Below, in pieces: positions 1 through 6,269 of a stretch of DNA of 10,295 nt. The stretch lies in assembly GCA_005879255.1 (NCBI GenBank), contig VBKY01000125.1:1-10295 (forward strand), in the 5' to 3' direction. The stretch comes from Deltaproteobacteria bacterium (lineage in GTDB: Bacteria > Desulfobacterota_B > Binatia > UBA9968). Under the pieces are notes generated by a model. That model saw nothing but the letters and a program-made list of their open reading frames with translations. It was not told the origin of the DNA and searched no databases. Every line of letters begins with the position of its first letter. Position 1 is the first letter of the stretch. The position numbers and the translations under genes were made by a program.

Positions 1-264
1 CGGTGTAATCCCCCCCAGTGACATACCGATCAAGATTCCCCTGAGGCCGGAGCCATGCCCCATCCAACACACGATCAATTCTTCAGGCACGATCGCTTGG
101 AACAATCCCGCCAGCGTGAATGCCGCGATCATGCGCGGGGTGATTTCAAGGATCAGCGACCCGGTGGCGTTAAGCCCCCTCTGAGCTGCTGCCGGCGATT
201 TAATGTAAATGGCGGCAAGCGCAAGCACCGCTGCGACCATCATGACGACCGTCGATGTGTCCAT
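1..264 (-). CDS. Predicted permease, N-terminal part, cut by window edge
   Basis: An open frame of 88 codons runs from an ATG at 264 off the left edge with no stop. It begins MDTSTVVMMVAAVLALAA, a hydrophobic first helix (about residues 4-20). A polar stretch follows, then LEITPRMIAAFTLAGLFQ (39-56) as a second helix, a short VPEEL turn, and a helix starting near GILIGMSLGGITP (76-88). This layout, with the VPEEL and GxGSGLRGxLIG segments, resembles the predicted permease family around DUF318/ArsP_1 (PF03773). The family assignment is from memory, and the substrate cannot be read from this fragment. AGGAG lies 4 nt upstream of the ATG (plus-strand 269-273), which supports the start. An inverted repeat at 272-288 touches this site and may control expression. 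The HEAT-like gene upstream points the same way, 132 bp off. Confidence 0.68.
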   Translation of the reverse strand, partial: MDTSTVVMMVAAVLALAAIYIKSPAAAQRGLNATGSLILEITPRMIAAFTLAGLFQAIVPEELIVCWMGHGSGLRGILIGMSLGGITP

Positions 265-268
265 AGAT

Positions 269-288
269 CTCCTAAGCGCAACGCTTAG
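269..288 (-). promoter_or_regulatory. Inverted repeat at the permease ribosome binding site
   Basis: CTAAGCG (272-278) and CGCTTAG (282-288) form a perfect 7-bp inverted repeat around a CAA spacer. On the minus strand the distal arm runs into the AGGAG sequence (269-273) of the permease gene. It could be an operator for a dimeric repressor, or an mRNA hairpin that partly hides the ribosome binding site. The repeat is seen directly; either role is inference. Confidence 0.4.
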
Positions 289-396
289 ATTTATTCTGGG
301 AGGCATGAATTGAGGGCGGCTTGCAACGAATGATTAAGCGAAGACTGTAAATAACCGTCGGACACTTTTCAAGGCGAGCCTGTAAATTTCGCCTCC

Positions 397-1563
397 TTAG
401 GGCTTGATGATCAGCGAAGACTGCTCTTCTTCCACCTTCGCCTTTTCCTGCGACATGAAAAAAGCAAAGCTCTTCTGCATGAGCCCGGTTAGGAACGAAA
501 CATCCAACGGTCCCGGATCGCCTTCGCCAACCTGGAGCGCCACGGCGAGAGAAAGTTTGGCGAGGTCTGTTCGGTTCGTCTCAGCGAAATAGAGTGCCAT
601 ATCTTCCATGCGTCGTTTGAATGCTTGGCCGTTTGCGCCGGAACAAAGCGCCTTCACGGCTTCGCGGACGATGGCGGCGAAGCGCTCTTCCTTCTGTAAA
701 GGATTAAGCACGAGACGGCTGGTCTGCGCTTCTTGAAGTTGCGCCACGAATGCTCGCACCCAGTCGTCCGTCAAAATCCAGTAACGCAGTTCCGGCTCGT
801 CCAGTAGGCGCCGCGACTGTTCGCGCCAAGCGCCATCGCGGACTTGTGCCGCATCGAATTGCCGATAGACCGGATGCAATTGTTCTTTGGGTTTGGCTGT
901 AGCAATCATCGAGCGCAGTTCGTGAAAGTTTTCCAATCCGCTCTGCCCGCGCGCTTTGGCCTTCTCGTAGCCTTGGTAAATCATCTGATCGGCAAACTCC
1001 CAAGGAATCGAGATCATGCCCACATCGTGTTGCTCCATGATGTCCTGGGCCATTTTGCGCAGCTCCTTGCGCCGCATATGCATCCCGCCGATTCGCAGCA
1101 GGCCGTCGCGATCCTGAAGCATCGCTTGGATGACCTGCAAACCATGATTGGGTTGCGGCTTGGCGATCCAAATCAACCGCCCGCCACCGCCGTCAACGGC
1201 AGACATGTAGGCTTCGATATCCGTAGCGCGACTAAAGACCGCCGCCGCGGGGTTGTTCTCGCCGGACGCTTCGTGCGCTATGGTCAGCCCCCTTTGTCCC
1301 AGTTTAAAAAATGATCGCCTGATCTCTTTCCTGATTTCCTTATCGGATGTCTGCTTCTCGATTTCGGCGAGCGCTTCGACAGCTGTCGAATCCAGAATTC
1401 TACCGAGAGCAAAAGCCACCGCCATGTCAATCTCTTTTTCTTTGCCAAAATGACTTTTCAAGTGCGGAACAAGATCCGTGGAAGCGTCGACCGCTAGCCC
1501 TGCCTCCCGCAGCCTGTCGAGCCCCTTCCGAATCTGTTCTTCATGGGACTTGTTTTTTGCCAA
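397..1563 (-). CDS. HEAT-repeat-like protein of unknown function
   Basis: A 388-residue soluble protein with no signal peptide or membrane segment. Residues about 44-92 look like one or two HEAT/ARM-type helical pairs, with the pattern AFALGRILDSTAVEALAEIE followed by a KEIRKEIRRSFFKLGQRG helix. The remainder (110-388) is mostly charged helical sequence, with a possible compact domain around ADIEAYMSAVDGGGGRLIWI-like sequence (115-133). I do not recognise that part. The start is a TTG at 1563. It is preferred because AAAGGA lies 8-9 nt upstream, and the nearest upstream ATG is closed at once by a TAA. The gene lies 91 bp downstream of the deacetylase in the same direction, so co-transcription is possible, with a palindrome cluster between them. 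HEAT proteins usually act as protein-binding scaffolds; no partner is visible here. Confidence 0.72.
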   Translation of the reverse strand: MAKNKSHEEQIRKGLDRLREAGLAVDASTDLVPHLKSHFGKEKEIDMAVAFALGRILDSTAVEALAEIEKQTSDKEIRKEIRRSFFKLGQRGLTIAHEASGENNPAAAVFSRATDIEAYMSAVDGGGGRLIWIAKPQPNHGLQVIQAMLQDRDGLLRIGGMHMRRKELRKMAQDIMEQHDVGMISIPWEFADQMIYQGYEKAKARGQSGLENFHELRSMIATAKPKEQLHPVYRQFDAAQVRDGAWREQSRRLLDEPELRYWILTDDWVRAFVAQLQEAQTSRLVLNPLQKEERFAAIVREAVKALCSGANGQAFKRRMEDMALYFAETNRTDLAKLSLAVALQVGEGDPGPLDVSFLTGLMQKSFAFFMSQEKAKVEEEQSSLIIKP

Positions 1564-1620
1564 CGTTATCGTCCTTTAACACATGGGGCACAGCATGCTC
1601 CCTGACAAATGTCATTGCCG

Positions 1621-1647
1621 GCCGTGATAGCACGGCATGCCGTGCCG
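1621..1647. repeat. Palindrome cluster with mutually exclusive hairpins
   Basis: GCACGGCATGCCGTGC (1630-1645) is a perfect 16-bp palindrome. The preceding GCCGTG (1621-1626) can also pair with CACGGC (1631-1636) across ATAG. The CACGGC segment can therefore pair with the left GCCGTG or with the right one (1639-1644), but not both. There is no T-run on either strand, so it is not a classical terminator. It lies just after the deacetylase stop and before the HEAT-like gene, where it could stabilise or process the mRNA or be a protein-binding site. Confidence 0.5.
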
Positions 1648-1654
1648 TTACAAT

Positions 1655-2596
1655 TTACAATTTGGCAAGGTCGGTCATCTTCCCCTGCCGGCCAGCGAAC
1701 GCGAAGTTCGGCCATTCTTCCACCTGCGCATCACGATGGTTGTCGCGATACCATCTTGCGATTTCGCCAGCCGGTGCAAACCAGACTTTGCCGTGGCTCT
1801 TGGCATAGCGGATGAATTCCCGCAACAAAAGCGCTCGAAACGGCCGCCCGCCGACAAACGGGTGATTGCCCCACATCATGAACTTTGGATCGGTCTCGCC
1901 TTCCTCGTAGAGGCAATCAAAGCAATCCTTCCACATCTGCAACAGATCCCGCGGTGTCCTGCCGGCCCGCTGGTAGCTCGAATAGTCGTTCAAATCCTGG
2001 AAATAGGATAGCACCGTCAGTTCCTTGTTTTTGATTTTGAGCGTATAAGGCGTCTCCTGATGCTGCGGGTCCATCCAATAGGTATAGCCCAGCTCCAAAA
2101 TGATCTCCGGAGTCCACGCGCTTGGCGCCACGCCGGTGGAAAGATAGCCGACCGGCGCCTTGCCCACGACTTTCTTCACGGCTTCCACGGTTTTCTGAAG
2201 ATCTTTTTTTTCCTTGTCACGCTTCTTCATGTAGCTGTAATCATGAATCCAAGTTTCTGTGCCAATCTCGTGACCCTGTTCGGCGGCTTCTTTAAAAATC
2301 TCCGGATAATTCTCCACGGTGATTCCCGTTGGAAAAAAGCTCGTATGAATTTTTTCCTTCTCGAAGATTTCCAACATCCGATAGATGCCCACTCGCTCGC
2401 CGAACTCGCGATCCGTGATGATAGCCAGGTTTCTCTTGGTGACCGCGTTCCTTGGGAAGCTGCGCCGATTTTCTTGTTGCAGGGTATTGGGCCCGCCGAG
2501 GTCTTCCGGCCAGGTCTCAAAGGCGACGCACGGCGTGATCGCGATGCGCGCGCCATCGGGCCATTGGATCGGTTTTCGCTTCGGTTTGACTCTCAT
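1655..2596 (-). CDS. Polysaccharide deacetylase family protein (PuuE/HpPgdA-like)
   Basis: A 313-residue NodB-fold hydrolase without signal peptide, presumably cytosolic. The fold marks are RIAITPCVAFETWPED (17-32, motif 1 region), GHEIGTETWIHDYSY (108-122, motif 2 region), a GYTYWMD segment (170-176), and a C-terminal GNHPFVGGRPFRALLLREF (243-261) followed by GKVWFAPAGEIARWY. The HP-x-GRPFR and GExxxWY features are typical of the cytosolic PuuE/HpPgdA branch, whose members act on amides such as allantoin or peptidoglycan-like substrates. The true substrate is unknown. The metal site is unusual: E27 stands where an Asp is usual, and motif 2 reads E114-x3-H118 instead of H-x3-H. The start was placed at the ATG at 2596 because a perfect AGGAGG lies 4 nt upstream. 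A longer frame to 2737 exists but its extra 47 residues look non-coding. It is divergent from the crotonase gene. Confidence 0.87.
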   Translation of the reverse strand: MRVKPKRKPIQWPDGARIAITPCVAFETWPEDLGGPNTLQQENRRSFPRNAVTKRNLAIITDREFGERVGIYRMLEIFEKEKIHTSFFPTGITVENYPEIFKEAAEQGHEIGTETWIHDYSYMKKRDKEKKDLQKTVEAVKKVVGKAPVGYLSTGVAPSAWTPEIILELGYTYWMDPQHQETPYTLKIKNKELTVLSYFQDLNDYSSYQRAGRTPRDLLQMWKDCFDCLYEEGETDPKFMMWGNHPFVGGRPFRALLLREFIRYAKSHGKVWFAPAGEIARWYRDNHRDAQVEEWPNFAFAGRQGKMTDLAKL

Positions 2597-2599
2597 ACT

Positions 2600-2605
2600 G
2601 CCTCC
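2600..2605 (-). promoter_or_regulatory. Strong ribosome binding site deciding the deacetylase start
   Basis: On the minus strand AGGAGG lies 4 nt before the ATG at 2596. No comparable sequence precedes the other in-frame starts upstream (the longest begins at 2737), so this site sets the annotated start. Confidence 0.75.
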
Positions 2606-2618
2606 TGGACGTAAAGTT

Positions 2619-2628
2619 TGACTAGTCA
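2619..2628. promoter_or_regulatory. TGACTAGTCA palindrome in the divergent intergenic region
   Basis: A perfect 10-bp palindrome lies about 23 bp upstream of the deacetylase start, in the 226-bp region shared with the divergent crotonase gene. The position suits an operator, but palindromes this short also arise by chance and no second copy was seen. Confidence 0.25.
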
Positions 2629-2762
2629 TGCCACAGTTCAAAATTGTTTCCAAACAGTTCCGCGCTCTTGAATACCATCGGAGCGCTTTGGGTTGTCGTC
2701 TCGCACATTCATCTCCAGCGAAATTGATTCGCGACACGCGACGCGAGTCTCAAGATGCCGCC

Positions 2763-2791
2763 TTGACTTGCGACGGGATGCCAGCTAATTG
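2763..2791 (+). promoter_or_regulatory. Weak candidate promoter of the crotonase gene
   Basis: TTGACT (2763-2768) matches the sigma-70 -35 box in five of six positions. The hexamer 17 bp downstream, TAATTG (2786-2791), is a poor -10, although the surrounding stretch is AT-rich. This is the best plus-strand candidate in the divergent region, but it remains weak. Confidence 0.25.
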
Positions 2792-2822
2792 AATTTATTA
2801 GTCTGACAGAGGAGGCTGCGTT

Positions 2823-3614
2823 ATGGCTGATGCGAAAATGATCGAATACCGCGTCGATAACGGCGTTGCGCTACTGGAAATCAATCGCCCACCGGTGAAC
2901 AGTTACACCACGGAGTTGTTAAAAGAACTGGACGCGTCGATTCTCGAGGCTCGGTTTGACGACAACGTACATGCCATCGTGCTCACCGGCAAGGTAGAAA
3001 AATTCTTTTCCGCCGGCGCCGACATCAACATGCTCTCTAGTAAGTCCCTCGGTTTTAAAAACAATTTCGCTCTCCACGGCCACGAAGTGCTGATGCGATT
3101 GGAAAACACGCCGAAAATTATTATCGCCGCGATAAACGGCCACGCGGTCGGCGGCGGTCTCGAGATTGCCATGGCGTGCGATATCCGGATCGCCAAGAAG
3201 GAAGGCGGCCGCGTCGGGCTCGCCGAAATCAATCTCGGCGTCATGCCGGGCATGGGCGGCACCCAGCGCTTGCCGCGCTTGGTTGGCAAGGCGCGCGCTT
3301 TGGAGCTCTGCGCGACGGGCAAAACCATCGCCTTCGAAGAAGCCCTCGAGATGGGACTCGTTCATTACATCTACGAGAAAGAAAATTTCATGCAGGAAGT
3401 CATGGACTATGCTCGCCAGTTCATCGTGCCGAACAAGAGCAGCCTCGCTGTTGGCAAAGTGAAACGCGCTATACAAACCGGTCTCGAATTGTCCTTGCCC
3501 GACGGTTTGGCCTTCGAAAGAGAACTCCTGGCGCAAACCTTTGCCAGCGAAGACGGTCAGGAAGGCGTCAAGGCCTATCTTGAGAAAAGAACCGCGCAAT
3601 TCAAGGGAAAGTAG
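2823..3614 (+). CDS. Enoyl-CoA hydratase/isomerase (crotonase superfamily)
   Basis: A 263-residue crotonase-fold enzyme of normal family length. It is expected to add water across the double bond of an enoyl-CoA ester in the cytoplasm, in beta-oxidation or degradation of organic or aromatic acids. The oxyanion-hole segments are FSAGADINML (62-71) and GHAVGGGLEIAMACD (106-120). The two glutamates used for hydration in classical enoyl-CoA hydratases are both present: E114 in GGGLE and E135 in LAEINLGVMPGMGGTQRL. The C-terminal EGVKAYLEKRTAQFKGK is the usual ending. The ATG is preceded by GAGGAGG. The aldehyde dehydrogenase gene follows 68 bp downstream on the same strand and may be co-transcribed. 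The exact acyl-CoA is unknown, because crotonase members with both glutamates also include isomerases and lyases. Confidence 0.93.
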   Translation: MADAKMIEYRVDNGVALLEINRPPVNSYTTELLKELDASILEARFDDNVHAIVLTGKVEKFFSAGADINMLSSKSLGFKNNFALHGHEVLMRLENTPKIIIAAINGHAVGGGLEIAMACDIRIAKKEGGRVGLAEINLGVMPGMGGTQRLPRLVGKARALELCATGKTIAFEEALEMGLVHYIYEKENFMQEVMDYARQFIVPNKSSLAVGKVKRAIQTGLELSLPDGLAFERELLAQTFASEDGQEGVKAYLEKRTAQFKGK

Positions 3615-3682
3615 CCACTACCTGTTTCCCGTTTCAACGTTTTGAACGGCTTGAACTTTAATTATTTCATGGGGGTTATCTA

Positions 3683-5146
3683 ATGGCCAAGATGTTTATC
3701 GGCGGCGAATCCGTCGACTCAGTAACCAAAAACACAACCGAAGTGCGCAACCCCGCAACCGGTGCAACCGTCGATACCGTACCCCAAGGTAACGATAAAG
3801 ACGTGCAGCAGGCAATTCAGGCGGCGGAGGATGCGTTTAAGGTCTGGTCCGATGTCACACCGGAAGATCGCGGGAACGCGCTCTTGAACGCTTCGGAATT
3901 GATTAAAAAGAATACCGGCGAAATCGCTCAAATACTCACGCAAGAGCAGGGCAAGACGCTGTTCGAAGCGGGCCTGGAAATTCACCATCTGGTTCACGGC
4001 CTGGAATTCTACGCGGGCCTGGCGTCGAAAGTGCGCGGCTCCCATGTGCCGTTGCCGCAGAAAGGCGCCTACGGCATGGTCGTACGCCAGCCGATCGGCG
4101 TTTGCGGCGGGATCGTGCCTTGGAATTTTCCGCTGACTTTAATGGGTACCAAGCTCGGCCCGGCGTTGGCCGCTGGCAACACAATCATCATCAAGCCGGC
4201 GAGCACGACTCCATTAGCTACGATCAAAGTTATCGAAATCATCGCCCAAGCGACTTTCGGCGAAGGCAAAGCACAAAAGACGCTGCCTAAAGGCGCGGTC
4301 AATATCGTCACCGGCCCGGGAGGCAGCGTCGGCGAAGAGTTGCTGCGCAATCCGCGCATCCGCCGTATCGCTTTTACAGGTTCTACCCCGGTGGGACGCC
4401 ACGTTATGGAAGTTGCCGGGCGCGAAATTAAGCGCGTCACGCTGGAGCTCGGCGGCAGCGACCCGATGATCGTGATGGAAGATGCTAATCTCGACTTGGC
4501 GGTGAAGATGGCCGACGTCGGCCGCTACTTTAATTGCGGACAGATGTGCCTTGGCGTAAAGCGACTATTTCTCCAAGAATCCATCGCCGATAACTTCGTC
4601 GGCGGGCTGGTCGAAATCCTCAAAAAGAAAACCGTCGGCAATGGTATCAGCAAGGAAACCCGCATGGGTCCGATCCACCTCGGCTCCCAACGCCAGGAGG
4701 TCGAAGAGCAAGTGGAAGACGCCAAATCGCGCGGCGCCATGGTACTCTTCGGTGGCGAGCGGCCCCAAGGGGGCGACTTCGACAAAGGCTTTTTCTATCT
4801 GCCAACATTGATGAGCAACGTACCCGACGACGCGCGCATGACCAAAGAGGAAGTCTTCGGCCCCGCCCTACCGGTTTACACTTTTAAGACTCTCGACGAA
4901 GCGCTCGAAAAATCTAACGCCTCCGAATTTGGTCTAGGTTCGTCGATCTGGACGCGGAATCTATTGCACGCCAACAAAGCAATCGACAAGCTCCAAGCCG
5001 GCAACGTGTGGGTGAATTCCCTCCATTACGGCTATGACGAGCTTCCCTTTGGCGGTGTCAAATCCAGCGGCCTCGGCCGCGAGCACGGCCCGGAAGCTTT
5101 GGACTACTACCTCGAGCCCAAGGGTGTGGTTATAGTAAACGTGTGA
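3683..5146 (+). CDS. NAD(P)-dependent aldehyde dehydrogenase
   Basis: A 487-residue ALDH-superfamily enzyme, full length, cytosolic, oxidising an aldehyde to its acid. All core residues are visible: N148 in VPWNFP, K171 in IIIKPAS (cofactor binding), FTGSTPVGR (231-239, Rossmann-type loop), general base E255 in LELGG, nucleophile C289 in FNCGQMCLG, EEVFGP (389-394) and LPFGGVKSSGLGRE (454-467). The overall pattern is closest to the succinate-semialdehyde/benzaldehyde-type group, but the substrate cannot be fixed from sequence alone. The start ATG at 3683 has a G-run (GGGGG, 3671-3675) as a weak ribosome binding site. A four-codon reading frame, ATG GGG GTT ATC TAA (3669-3683), overlaps the start by one base. 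The next gene is separated by a repeat element. Confidence 0.94.
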   Translation: MAKMFIGGESVDSVTKNTTEVRNPATGATVDTVPQGNDKDVQQAIQAAEDAFKVWSDVTPEDRGNALLNASELIKKNTGEIAQILTQEQGKTLFEAGLEIHHLVHGLEFYAGLASKVRGSHVPLPQKGAYGMVVRQPIGVCGGIVPWNFPLTLMGTKLGPALAAGNTIIIKPASTTPLATIKVIEIIAQATFGEGKAQKTLPKGAVNIVTGPGGSVGEELLRNPRIRRIAFTGSTPVGRHVMEVAGREIKRVTLELGGSDPMIVMEDANLDLAVKMADVGRYFNCGQMCLGVKRLFLQESIADNFVGGLVEILKKKTVGNGISKETRMGPIHLGSQRQEVEEQVEDAKSRGAMVLFGGERPQGGDFDKGFFYLPTLMSNVPDDARMTKEEVFGPALPVYTFKTLDEALEKSNASEFGLGSSIWTRNLLHANKAIDKLQAGNVWVNSLHYGYDELPFGGVKSSGLGREHGPEALDYYLEPKGVVIVNV

Positions 5147-5167
5147 CCGCAGTTACGTTGAAAACGG

Positions 5168-5229
5168 TGTAGGGGCAGACCCCTGTGTCTGCCCGCTCGG
5201 ACGGGCGACCACACCGGGTCGCCCCTACA
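5168..5229. repeat. 62-bp double-hairpin dispersed repeat (REP/MITE-like)
   Basis: The element is bounded by TGTAGGGGC (5168-5176) and its exact inverse GCCCCTACA (5221-5229). Inside are two perfect 8-bp stem-loops: GGGCAGAC with GTCTGCCC (5173-5180/5187-5194, 6-nt loop) and GGGCGACC with GGTCGCCC (5203-5210/5217-5224, 6-nt loop). It carries no coding frame. The GTAGGGGC/GCCCCTAC ends and the clover-like layout match a class of intergenic repeats that I recall as widespread in environmental bacterial genomes. Spread by a transposase acting in trans is inference. Confidence 0.85.
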
Positions 5230-5333
5230 AAATTTCGGTACGCTGAATGGATCGTTTCTCCACTATTCGAGTTGACAACCCTCGACCCCTTCAACTATTT
5301 TAACGTTATCTCTAACGGGCAAAGGAGCTCACC

Positions 5334-6131
5334 ATGTTTGCACAAATGAGACACATGGCCATCGTCACGAGTAATGCGAACAACGAAGGCGATTTTTATC
5401 AAGACGTATTCGGCATGAGACGGTCCAGTTTACAGCGCGCCGGTGGGGCCGTGGTCGTCGGCGACGGTTACGTCGGATTGAATCTCAACCCGCGGGCGCC
5501 AGGCCGCCAGGCGGGCTTCGATCACTTCGGTTTTGAAGTTCAGGACGTCGAAGTAGTTTTTGCCCGCCTTAAAGAAAAGTATCCGAAGATCGACGTCCTC
5601 AGACGCCCCAGCAATCGCCCCTTCGCCGGCATCAGCATGCACGATCCGGCGGGAAATGTTTTCGATCTGTCGCAGCTGAACATGGAAAACCGCCGCGACC
5701 TCTACACCGACAAAGTCGAGGAACGCAAACGCCGCATCGGCCACTTCAGTCTGCGCTGCGTCGAGCCCGAGCAATGCGCCGAATTCTACCGAAACGTCTT
5801 CGAGTTGACGGAACTTGAAAAACCATCCGGTGATCCGAATCACTATCTATCCGATGGCAAAGTCACTCTGGCGGTCATGCCATGGAAGATTTCCGACTTC
5901 TATGGATCAGGTATCGAACGGCCGGCGCTCGACCACATCGGATTCAAGGTCGAAAGCTTGGCGGCGTTCAAAGCCGATCTGGAAAAAAGCTCACATCTCT
6001 ATGTCCCGGAGGATCGTCCGGAGAAAAACCCGGAGCGCGAAGTGAGGCAAAAGCTTCTCGCGACATGTTGCTTCGGCCAGTATCAAATATCCGATCCGGA
6101 CGGCGTGTTGATCGACGTGTCGGAGAATTAG
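5334..6131 (+). CDS. Two-domain VOC family protein (glyoxalase/extradiol dioxygenase fold)
   Basis: A 265-residue protein made of two VOC modules. Module 1 starts at MRHMAIVTSNANNEGDFYQDVFGM (5-28) and has FDHFGFEV (62-69) and AGNVFDLSQ (106-114). Module 2 starts at IGHFSLRCVEPEQCAEFYRNVFEL (135-158) and has LDHIGFKV (199-206) and PDGVLIDVS (255-263). Candidate metal ligands are H7, H64, D111 and H137, H201, D261. Asp replaces the Glu common in extradiol dioxygenases and glyoxalase I at the third position of both sites. Family roles include ring-cleaving dioxygenases, epimerases and lyases; none can be chosen here. The ATG has AAGGAG 7-8 nt upstream. It stands alone between the repeat at 5168 and a strong terminator, next to the crotonase and ALDH genes. 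A catabolic role is likely but inferred. Confidence 0.88.
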   Translation: MFAQMRHMAIVTSNANNEGDFYQDVFGMRRSSLQRAGGAVVVGDGYVGLNLNPRAPGRQAGFDHFGFEVQDVEVVFARLKEKYPKIDVLRRPSNRPFAGISMHDPAGNVFDLSQLNMENRRDLYTDKVEERKRRIGHFSLRCVEPEQCAEFYRNVFELTELEKPSGDPNHYLSDGKVTLAVMPWKISDFYGSGIERPALDHIGFKVESLAAFKADLEKSSHLYVPEDRPEKNPEREVRQKLLATCCFGQYQISDPDGVLIDVSEN

Positions 6132-6161
6132 CGGGTAGCTAGCGGGAAAAATTTCTTGTAA

Positions 6162-6179
6162 TCACAAAGAACACAAAGG
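6162..6179 (-). repeat. Dispersed repeat copy, CTTTG-rich family
   Basis: Read on the minus strand this is CCTTTGTGTTCTTTGTGA. Its last 17 bases match CTTTGCGTTCTTTGCGG at 8966-8982 on the plus strand in 14 positions, and all differences are transitions. The same family thus occurs twice in the window, in opposite orientations. It lies between the VOC stop codon and the terminator. Confidence 0.5.
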
Positions 6180-6180
6180 C

Positions 6181-6220
6181 AAAAAAAGAGGGCAGGTTTT
6201 TTGACCTGCCCTCTTTTTTT
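6181..6220. terminator. Bidirectional Rho-independent terminator
   Basis: A perfect 17-bp inverted repeat (6181-6197/6204-6220) has a GC-containing core, GAGGGCAGGT, a 6-nt loop, and runs of seven A and seven T at the outer ends. It therefore gives a hairpin followed by a U-tract in both directions. It sits between the VOC gene ending at 6131 and the convergent membrane-protein gene ending at 6270, and would end transcription of both. Confidence 0.92.
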
Positions 6221-6269
6221 GTGCGCTAAGTGTTATCTGTCCGTGCTCGTCGCCTCGTTTATGGATTGC

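Noticed and set aside
170..182. Possible frameshift in the leftmost permease frame near a C-run
   Set aside because: Careful counting gives five C in the run (GCCCCCT), and the minus frame is then continuous from 264 to the edge. No frameshift is needed.
371..400. GGCGA/TCGCC inverted repeat after the HEAT-like gene as terminator
   Set aside because: It has only five paired bases over an 11-nt loop and no T-tract on the minus strand.
2060..2614. Long plus-strand frame (184 codons) over the deacetylase gene
   Set aside because: It is the antisense shadow of a well-recognised NodB-fold gene. It has no ribosome binding site and an unnatural composition.
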